Assembly: GCA_016756725.1 (NCBI GenBank)
Contig: JAESII010000003.1
Span: 1-37,481, forward strand
DNA from: Synergistaceae bacterium
Lineage (GTDB): Bacteria; Synergistota; Synergistia; Synergistales; Aminithiophilaceae
DNA length: 37,481 bases
Direction: 5' to 3'
Shown here: positions 32,356-37,481 of the stretch, one piece after another
Layout of the letters: each line of letters begins with the position of its first letter
How positions within the stretch are numbered: the first letter of the stretch is position 1
The notes under the pieces: model-generated
Seen by the model: only the letters and a program-made list of their open reading frames with translations
Database searches by the model: none
Told to the model about the DNA's origin: nothing
Made by a program: the position numbers and the translations under genes

Positions 32356-33249
32356 ATGAATCGGGTCTCCGGGATCTTTGCCCCCCTTTCCACCCCTTTT
32401 GACGGGAGTTTTGACGTCGACTGGCAGGCCTTCAGGGAAAATGTCGAGCACTATGGGCAGACAGACCTTGCTGGTCTCGTCGTCCTCGGCAGCAACGGCG
32501 AGTTTGCCCTCCTGGAGGAGGACGAGAAGGTGCGGCTCATCGGCGAGTCCCGCAGTCGCCTTCCATCGGACAAACTGGTCATCGCTGGCACGGGGCGGGA
32601 ATCGCTCCGCGAAACACTAACCCTGACGCGGCGTTGCGCCGAAGCAGGGGCCGACGCGGCCCTCGTGCTCACTCCGAGCTATTACAAAACCGATATGGAC
32701 GAGAAGGCCCTGGAGCGCTTCTATCTTGACGTAGCCGACCAATCGCCCCTTCCCGTCATCCTCTACAACATGCCCCGCAATACGGGCGTCAACATCACGG
32801 CACCCCTCTGCTGCCGTCTCTCCTCTCATCCCAATATTGTGGGGATTAAAGACAGCTCGGCCAACATCGTCCAGATCACGGAGATCCTTGCCGGCTGCGA
32901 CAAGGATTTTTCCGTCATCGCCGGTTCTGGCAGTTTTCTTTTGGCCACACTCATCCTTGGCGGCCATGGAGGCACGATGGCCGTCGCCAATGTCGTTCCC
33001 CAACTCTGCACGAGGCTCTACGACGCCTTCCTTTCCGGCGACATCGAGCAGGCCCGCAAATTGCAGTTCGACATCATGGAGATCAATGCCGCCGTCACGT
33101 CCCGTTTTGGCATTGGAGGCATGAAGGCGGCCATGGACATGGTTGGCTACTGCGGGGGAGTTCCCAGACCGCCGATTCTCCCTGCTACGGAGGAGGTCAA
33201 GGGCCAGATAGCCGCAATTTTCGGCCGCTTGGGCATCAAGACCAGCTAG
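32356..33249 (+). CDS. DapA/NAL superfamily lyase, 4-hydroxy-2-oxoglutarate aldolase-like
   Basis: This 297-residue class I aldolase of the DHDPS superfamily has the Schiff-base lysine in VGIKDSS (K165), the conserved tyrosine in ILYNMPRNTG (Y137), and GSNGEF at 45-50. True DapA normally has GTTGE at that loop; GSNGE is typical of mammalian HOGA1-type aldolases, which split 4-hydroxy-2-oxoglutarate into pyruvate and glyoxylate. The C-terminal stretch NAAVTSRFGIGGMKAAMD also resembles HOGA1 (from memory). AGGGAG is about ten bases before ATG 32356. The divergent neighbour is a glyoxylate-using aminotransferase type, consistent with a glyoxylate link. Dihydrodipicolinate synthase itself is the less likely alternative. 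Confidence 0.88.
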   Translation: MNRVSGIFAPLSTPFDGSFDVDWQAFRENVEHYGQTDLAGLVVLGSNGEFALLEEDEKVRLIGESRSRLPSDKLVIAGTGRESLRETLTLTRRCAEAGADAALVLTPSYYKTDMDEKALERFYLDVADQSPLPVILYNMPRNTGVNITAPLCCRLSSHPNIVGIKDSSANIVQITEILAGCDKDFSVIAGSGSFLLATLILGGHGGTMAVANVVPQLCTRLYDAFLSGDIEQARKLQFDIMEINAAVTSRFGIGGMKAAMDMVGYCGGVPRPPILPATEEVKGQIAAIFGRLGIKTS

Positions 33250-33293
33250 GCCAGGGGCTAAAGCTGCATTCCGATGAAAAGACCGCCCCTATC

Positions 33294-33322
33294 TGGACAG
33301 GAACTCCCTGACCCGTTACGAT
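33294..33322 (+). promoter_or_regulatory. Promoter of the tRNA-Sec gene
   Basis: TGGACA (33294-33299) and TACGAT (33317-33322) are separated by exactly 17 bases, with the mature tRNA starting 13 bases after the -10 box. Both boxes match consensus in five or four of six positions. The position right before a tRNA makes this one of the better promoters in the window. Confidence 0.55.
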
Positions 33323-33335
33323 AAGGTGGCTTTGC

Positions 33336-33433
33336 GGAGGCGCTTCTCGGCTGGTGCCGGGTGCAGACTTCAAATCTGTCGGGGGTCGGTAAGAGCCGGC
33401 CTCGGTGGGTTCGATTCCCACACGCCTCCGCCA
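33336..33433 (+). tRNA. selC: tRNA-Sec (anticodon TCA), CCA encoded
   Basis: The 98-base gene reads UGA as selenocysteine. GGAGGCG (33336-33342) pairs with CGCCTCC (33423-33429), followed by G and the encoded CCA. The D stem has six pairs (CTCGGC with GCCGGG) and a four-base loop, a hallmark of tRNA-Sec. The anticodon loop is CTTCAAA with TCA at 33370-33372. A long variable arm (about 33380-33404) and a five-pair T stem (GTGGG with CCCAC) complete it. In the 8+5 acceptor/T arrangement the eighth pair would be C33343-A33422, a mismatch. Its presence implies selenoproteins in this organism. No selA, selB or selD lies in the window. Confidence 0.95.
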
Positions 33434-33760
33434 TCTAATTAGCCAAGCCTGCCCTTACTTGAAGCGCCGTAAAGCTCCAACCGAAGTTTCTTTTCGGTTA
33501 AGCCTTGCGGTGCTTTGTCTGTTGCTCTTTCCCCGGAACAGATTTGTGCTAGGGCTCGTAGTTTCCTCTCCTTATGCCTGTCGATTCGCGGCCTCTCTTT
33601 CTTCAGCCGATGGGAACGGTGCTAGCACGATAGTTTTTGACGGCATCCACGTCCGTCGAGAAGAGTTCGTCGCCTGAATTGGTTGATTCGTCGCGCCCTC
33701 TTCATGGACGTTTTTCTGGAACAGCGCTGCCAGAGGAAGGGTGGAGCAAGAACTGTTGTT
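33434..33760. other. Gene-free stretch after tRNA-Sec, with one hairpin
   Basis: No convincing gene is seen on either strand. An open frame from 33405 to 33677 begins inside the tRNA and has no family features. AACCGAA (33479-33485) can pair with TTCGGTT (33493-33499) around a T-rich loop, a possible end signal for the tRNA transcript though no T run follows it. Near 33717-33734, CTGGAACAGCGCTGCCAG forms a small imperfect palindrome between the tRNA and the end of the HAD-Nudix gene. Confidence 0.5.
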
Positions 33761-34990
33761 TCAGCGGATGAAGGGTTGCCTTAATTCGGCCAGGCCGTCG
33801 GCAAGCCATCGCGGATGCATGGCCATCAGGGGTTCAGGAAGGGAGGAGAGGGGGAAGAAGCCGGCGTCAACGGTCTCCGGGCCAGTTTGTTGAAGCGTTC
33901 CCCCTGAGGGGCGGCAGAGGAAACAGGTTGTGATGAAATGGCGCACCTGTCCGTCGGGATAGGTTATGACCTGAGAGCGGGGATCGGAATAGACGCCAAT
34001 CAGTCCCGAGATCGTCACTTCAATTCCTGTTTCTTCCATTACCTCCCGAAAAACGGCTTCCTCGACGGTTTCCGTCGGCTCGATATGTCCCGAGGGAATG
34101 CCCCAAAGGCCGTTATCGCGGCGACGCATGAGGAGAACCGTTTCTCCTTCGAGGACGACGGCGGCGACGCCAGCCTCGACCTTTTCCGGCCAGGCATAGG
34201 TGGGGACAGCCCATTCCCCGACGGAGAGGGAGTCGTCAAAGAGGTCTTGGAGAGACTTGATTCTTGCCTCAGCATTGCGGAAATCCCTCCGGTAGGGGAA
34301 GGAGGGACCGTCTCCCATGAGGAGCGCCGGCAAGCCTGCCCTGTGGGCGCCGAGGATGTCCACCTCCGGCGTGTCGCCGATCACGATTGCCCTTTTGCCC
34401 CTGTTCAGGCTTTCCCGGGCAAGATCGAACATGAGACGATGGGGTTTCCCCGCGGAAATCGGTCTTTGGCCTGATCCTGCGACGAGAGCGTTTACGACGG
34501 TTCCCACCGCGGCGAGGGGGCCTTCCGGTCCCGGATAGGTTGGGTCTTCGTTAGTGGCGACGAAAAGAGCACCCCTTGCGATGGCCGAAGCGGCCTCCCG
34601 GATGTCGGACAAGGTGAGAGCGTCGTCCCAGCCGACGACAACGGCTTGACAGTCTTCCTTGCAGCAAGACGTCACCCCTCGTGTCTGAAGGGCCATCTTG
34701 AGGTCATCATGGCCAAGAACCCAGACGCGGGTGAGGCCCCTTTCGTTCAAAAGGGTCGCCGCGGCAGTGCCCGAGGTCAGCACCTCCTCGTTGCTCGCTT
34801 CTATGGAGAGAGAACGGAGTCGGCGGACGATATCGTCCTGCGACGTGGGGTTGTTGGTGAGAAAACGCAGCTCCTTGCCCTGTCGGCGTAGTTCCCTAAG
34901 GACCTGTGGGGTCCCCGGCGTCGCCTCGTCTCCGACGTAGACGACGCCATCGAGATCGAGAAAGAAGGCATCAAATTCATCTGCAATCAT
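33761..34990 (-). CDS. HAD-IIA (NagD-like) phosphatase fused to a Nudix hydrolase
   Basis: A 409-residue two-domain protein. Residues 1-255 form a NagD/4-nitrophenylphosphatase-type HAD enzyme: motif I LDLDGVVYVG (D12, D14), motif II TNN (45-47), motif III AGKPH (K182) and motif IV GDTPEVDILGA (D206, D211). Residues about 270-409 are a Nudix domain with box GHIEPTETVEEAVFREVMEE and TG (301-322). The combination suggests sequential hydrolysis: the Nudix domain cuts a diphosphate and the HAD domain removes the remaining phosphate (inference). ATG 34990 has AAGGA nine bases upstream; the frame is open further back but without a better start. The substrate is unknown. Confidence 0.92.
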   Translation of the reverse strand: MIADEFDAFFLDLDGVVYVGDEATPGTPQVLRELRRQGKELRFLTNNPTSQDDIVRRLRSLSIEASNEEVLTSGTAAATLLNERGLTRVWVLGHDDLKMALQTRGVTSCCKEDCQAVVVGWDDALTLSDIREAASAIARGALFVATNEDPTYPGPEGPLAAVGTVVNALVAGSGQRPISAGKPHRLMFDLARESLNRGKRAIVIGDTPEVDILGAHRAGLPALLMGDGPSFPYRRDFRNAEARIKSLQDLFDDSLSVGEWAVPTYAWPEKVEAGVAAVVLEGETVLLMRRRDNGLWGIPSGHIEPTETVEEAVFREVMEETGIEVTISGLIGVYSDPRSQVITYPDGQVRHFITTCFLCRPSGGTLQQTGPETVDAGFFPLSSLPEPLMAMHPRWLADGLAELRQPFIR

Positions 34991-35016
34991 GGAGGCACAT
35001 CCTTGTCTATCGGTCT

Positions 35017-35043
35017 GACAGGCCTCTTTTTGAAAGGCCTGTC
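35017..35043 (-). other. Perfect hairpin upstream of the HAD-Nudix gene
   Basis: GACAGGCCT (35017-35025) and AGGCCTGTC (35035-35043) form a perfect nine-base-pair stem with a nine-base loop CTTTTTGAA. It begins 27 bases before the ATG of the HAD-Nudix gene, on the transcribed side. No T run follows on either strand. It may be a leader structure, an old terminator, or a binding site. Confidence 0.4.
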
Positions 35044-35199
35044 GCCATTGACGACGCTCTTGGTCGGATGATGTGGCGGCGGGGAGCCGTTGGCATGCCT
35101 TAATCCTACCAGATATCACCGCATCGTGGGTGTCTGTCACACTGAGCCCCGGCCTTGGCCAAAGCGTGGACTAGATCCGCAGGCTAAAGACATAGAAAA

Positions 35200-35270
35200 A
35201 CCTCGTTGGCACCGCTGCTAGAGCGATGGTAGAGCTTTGGTTGCCATACCCAAACCCACACCAACGAGGT
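35200..35270. repeat. Ten-base inverted repeat before the transposase remnant
   Basis: ACCTCGTTGG (35200-35209) is repeated inverted as CCAACGAGGT (35261-35270), with 51 bases between. The right arm carries GAGGTG, the ribosome site of the decayed transposase. It may be part of the left end of an IS1380-type element or a leader hairpin that limits transposase translation. No second copy was found downstream, so the right end of the element seems lost. Confidence 0.4.
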
Positions 35271-35274
35271 GATA

Positions 35275-35788
35275 TTGCTGCTATCTCAAAAGGCTCTCCC
35301 CTTCCACTACGCCATAGAAAGTCAATCGAAGGGGATCACTGCCTGGGCGGGTCTGCTGGCCATGGAACATCAAGGCCTGGCCCACTCAGGGCTACAGCGA
35401 TGTTGAGCAGATTCTGTCTCTTGTCCTGCTGAACCTCGCGGGAGGAAGCTCCGTTGACGATATCGACCACCTGGAAGGCGACGCGGGGTTATCGAAGCTG
35501 CATGCCCTTGCCGCCGCCCGCGACCTCCTTCCCCGGGGAAAAGCCCTTCTCTCAAGATGGAGATCCGCAACGGAGCGTTCTTTCCCCTCTCCTTCGGCGA
35601 TCCGGTCCTACCTCCGGACCTTCGACGATCCCGGCGACTCGTCGAATCGGGGGAAGGGGAAGGCCTTCGTCCCCCTCCCGAAGGGGCACCTGTCGGGCTT
35701 CAGGGGGGTCATCCGGGATCTTCTGGCCGCGCTCCAGCGGAAGTCACCGGAGTCAGTCGCCACGCTGGACCAGGACGCCACGTTATAA
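35275..35788 (+). pseudogene. IS1380-family transposase remnant, frameshifted and truncated
   Basis: From TTG 35275 the first frame reads LPFHYAIESQSKGITAWAGLLAM and stops at TGA 35404. The protein continues in another frame from about 35390 as GYSDVEQILSLVLLNLAGG, with VDDIDHLEGDAGLSKL, PSPSAIRSYLRTF and finally ESVATLDQDATL, where TAA 35786-35788 follows. This order matches the N-terminal third of IS1380-type transposases, and TLDQD would hold the first catalytic aspartate. About twenty residues around the frame change seem missing. The rest of the catalytic domain is gone, so it cannot be active. The family call is from recognised segments, not a search. Confidence 0.75.
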
Positions 35789-35812
35789 GAAAGAGCATAC
35801 TGGGCGAGGGCG

Positions 35813-35844
35813 AAGGAAACCACATAATAAGGAAACCACATAAG
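35813..35844 (+). repeat. Tandem duplication of a 16-base unit
   Basis: AAGGAAACCACATAAT (35813-35828) is followed directly by AAGGAAACCACATAAG (35829-35844). The two units differ only in the last base. It lies 25 bases after the transposase remnant stop. Confidence 0.85.
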
Positions 35845-36026
35845 GGGAACGCGCACCATGGGGAAGACGCGCACGGTGGCTGTCCGGCAGCTGTGTGGCA
35901 CTTTCTGTGTGGGGGATGGGGGAGTCTTCGGGACGGGCGTGACTTCGGCATAGGACCTCTCACGGCTCCCCATGAGGGGAAGGGCCCAGGGCAAGGTCTC
36001 TCTCTGGGGGCCTCTCTCTGGGGGGT

Positions 36027-36083
36027 CCTGTGCCGGTTCCCCTGACCTGTACCGGTTCCCTTGATCTGCACCATTTCCCCGGA
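36027..36083 (+). repeat. Three imperfect 19-base tandem repeats
   Basis: Units are CCTGTGCCGGTTCCCCTGA (36027-36045), CCTGTACCGGTTCCCTTGA (36046-36064) and TCTGCACCATTTCCCCGGA (36065-36083). Units 1 and 2 differ at two positions; unit 3 is more diverged. They run straight into a hexamer array. Confidence 0.85.
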
Positions 36084-36084
36084 T

Positions 36085-36138
36085 CTGTCTCTGCCTCTGC
36101 CTCTGCCTCTGTCCCTGTCCCTGCCCCTGCCCCTGCCC
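36085..36138 (+). repeat. Nine CTGYCY hexamer tandem repeats
   Basis: From 36085 the sequence runs as nine hexamers: CTGTCT, three CTGCCT, two CTGTCC, and three CTGCCC. The change from one variant to the next in blocks suggests expansion by slippage. No gene is evident across it. Confidence 0.9.
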
Positions 36139-36400
36139 TTCCCTTCCAGGAGCTCCGAGAGAGGTTCCCCATGACGAAGGAACGCAGGCTGGGCAGACCC
36201 GAGACCTTCCTTTTTCCCGGCTTTTCCGGTTGCCTCTTGACTTGCCAGGGTATTATTAATCCTATCTCATTTCCAGAAAGCAAGAGCTCTGCCTGAAAGT
36301 GCTGCGAGCCCTTGCGAACACTGGTTTTGTCGGCTTTTTGCTATCCTGCTGCAAACTTGATGTAAGCCGGAAGAGAGAGGTAATACTGTGTTGTTTTCCC

Positions 36401-37481
36401 TCACATAGTCAGACTCGGCTTTCTGACTCTCTTTTTCTTCTCCGCGTCCTTTCCGAAGCGGGCGATGTAGTCGCCGATAAAGCCGCCTCTCTTCGCGATA
36501 TCCTCTGGGCTCAGGTGCGTGTATTTCCGTGTGGTCTCCAGTGTCGCGTGCCCAAGGATGTCAGCGAGAGTGATGAGGTCCATGTCGGCTCTGATGCACG
36601 TCGTAGCGAAATGATGGCGGAGATCATACGGGTTCAGGTCTCTGAGCCCGTCTCCGGCTTGAGACTGCCACCCACCAGCCTCTTCCCTCACTCGATTCCA
36701 CATTCCAGCGAAGCCAAACCTGCTGTACGGCTTCCCCGCCGGTCCACAGAAGAGGGGAGAGTCGGTCTGGAAGATACCGGCGTCCACATGCTTCTTGTGA
36801 AAGCCCATCAGGGACTTCAAAACGTCTTCTGCTTCGGTGATGGGGATTTCCCGCCTGACACTCGTCTTCGTCCTCTTTGCGGGCAGGTAGATCAGCCTCC
36901 GGTGAAGGTCCACCCACTCAGGCATGATCGATAAAACCTCTTTCGGGCGGGCCCCGCTCACGGCCAAAGTAAGGATGATGGCATAGTCTCTCCACTGGGC
37001 CCATTTCTGGCGCGTCTTCCCTCGCATAGCAAAATATGTCCGTGCCTCATGGACGAGTTCCGTCGGCGGTGCGGCGGGCCGCGGGACGTACTTCACTTTC
37101 TTGATTTTCCTTGGCCATGGCTCACTTCTATACCTGTTCTGGACCATCCAGTTCCAGAAGGGTTTTATGTTCGATATCCGCGAATTCTTCGTATTCGGGA
37201 CTATCCCCGGCTCGTTCACGTAGGCATAGATCTTCTCGACTTCATCCTCGCCCTCATGCACTTCACGAGGTGCCGGCGATAGTCGCCGTAGGCATGGCAA
37301 TTCTGCCGTTTTTTCATCTCCACATAGTGCTCTACATCCTGTATGCCCTCTGGACTGTTTTCGTCAATCGAAAAGGAACCCATCATGATCCTGTAAAAGG
37401 AGCCCACCCCTACTGCCGTCAGGCGTTCAGTTCTTTGGTGCTGCGCTGAGCAAATCGATAGGATTCCCCCTTGAAGACGAA
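36401..37481 (-). pseudogene. Tyrosine-recombinase (phage/island integrase) pseudogene, 5' end beyond the window
   Basis: On the minus strand three frames together spell one integrase. From the edge to TGA at 37421-37419 an arm-type N-terminal segment reads FVFKGESYRFAQRSTKELNA. A second frame (about 37386-37260) reads ENSPEGIQDVEHYVEMKK and DYRRHLVKC, a SAM-like segment. A third frame (about 37280-36401) reads DEVEKIYAYVNEPGIVPNT and the catalytic domain: R in SGARPKEVL, K in RTKTSVRR, YDLRHHF (Y replaces the usual H of HxxR, common in phage integrases), ILGHA and tyrosine in RKYTHL. One stop and two frame changes make it inactive as read. A single sequencing error would not explain all of them. 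Confidence 0.82.

Larger units (their letters stand above)
35789..36400. other. Gene-free low-complexity region
   Basis: This 612-base stretch holds no supportable gene. Open frames here cross repeats and give low-complexity products without family features. It contains a 16-base tandem duplication, an oligo-G/CT-rich zone (35990-36025, including two CTCTCTCTGGGGG copies), three 19-base repeats and nine hexamer repeats, listed separately. Near 36237-36265, TTGACT and TCCTAT are spaced 17 bases, a possible + strand promoter with no gene after it. Confidence 0.6.

Noticed and set aside
33405..33677. A 90-codon open frame starting inside tRNA-Sec.
   Set aside because: It begins within the T arm of the tRNA, has no ribosome site and shows no family features.
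35960..36296. Open frames on both strands across the repeat arrays, coding for GA/GT/EA or SASVPAPAP runs.
   Set aside because: The products simply translate the hexamer repeats and have no start signals or recognisable domains.
35789..36400. The repeat region as a CRISPR array.
   Set aside because: Repeats are directly adjacent with no spacers, and no cas genes are present.
36690..36706. Sequence TCGATTCCACATTCC resembling the T arm of tRNA-Sec as an attachment site.
   Set aside because: The match is short and imperfect and lies inside the integrase coding sequence.
36299..36934. A 211-codon + strand frame over the integrase.
   Set aside because: The minus strand holds clear recombinase catalytic motifs over the same bases; this frame has none.

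Overview
The window looks like chromosomal core sequence from a GC-rich, anaerobic, amino-acid-fermenting diderm bacterium, most likely a member of Synergistota (inference, moderate confidence). The clues are a type IV pilus secretin locus, which implies an outer membrane, directly beside a Firmicutes-style efp / zinc-ribbon / Asp23 / nusB block. There is also a complete four-subunit branched-chain 2-oxoacid:ferredoxin oxidoreductase, a selenocysteine tRNA, and frequent GTG and TTG starts.

From position 1 to about 29.56 kb almost everything lies on the + strand in tightly packed, often overlapping operons. In order: (1) pilus assembly genes ending in a secretin (1-2873); (2) efp, a CD1247-type zinc-ribbon protein, Asp23/Gls24, a membrane partner, nusB and xseA (2968-6755); (3) mtnA, ahcY and an MTA/SAH deaminase, a small methylthioadenosine / S-adenosylhomocysteine recycling cassette (6758-10319); (4) alaS, ruvX, mutS, mutL, miaA, ispH and rpsA (10408-21079); (5) def and fmt (21194-22612); (6) an uncharacterised P-loop ATPase leading into the 2-oxoisovalerate:ferredoxin oxidoreductase subunits (22609-25967); (7) an ADP-ribose-type Nudix hydrolase, xerD, purine nucleoside phosphorylase and pyrimidine nucleoside phosphorylase (25975-29558).

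From 29.57 to 35 kb the layout becomes mixed in strand: a ThiF/HesA-like E1 enzyme (-), a small sigma-70-type factor (+), an alanine-glyoxylate/serine-pyruvate aminotransferase (-) divergent from a 4-hydroxy-2-oxoglutarate-aldolase-like DapA-family lyase (+), a tRNA-Sec with a recognisable promoter, and a HAD phosphatase fused to a Nudix domain (-).

From about 35.2 kb to the end the DNA is decayed accessory sequence: an IS1380-family transposase remnant with a frame change and an apparent internal deletion, a 600-base stretch of low-complexity tandem repeats, and a tyrosine-recombinase (phage or island integrase) pseudogene spread over three reading frames that runs off the right edge.

I found no CRISPR array, rRNA, toxin-antitoxin pair or recognisable defence system. 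The most informative observations are the aldolase/aminotransferase pair, the arginine-tipped EF-P, the ATPase attached to the oxidoreductase operon, the HAD-Nudix fusion, the divergent E1-like enzyme and sigma factor, and the nested RNA structure between rpsA and def. None of these amounts to a clearly new system on sequence alone.
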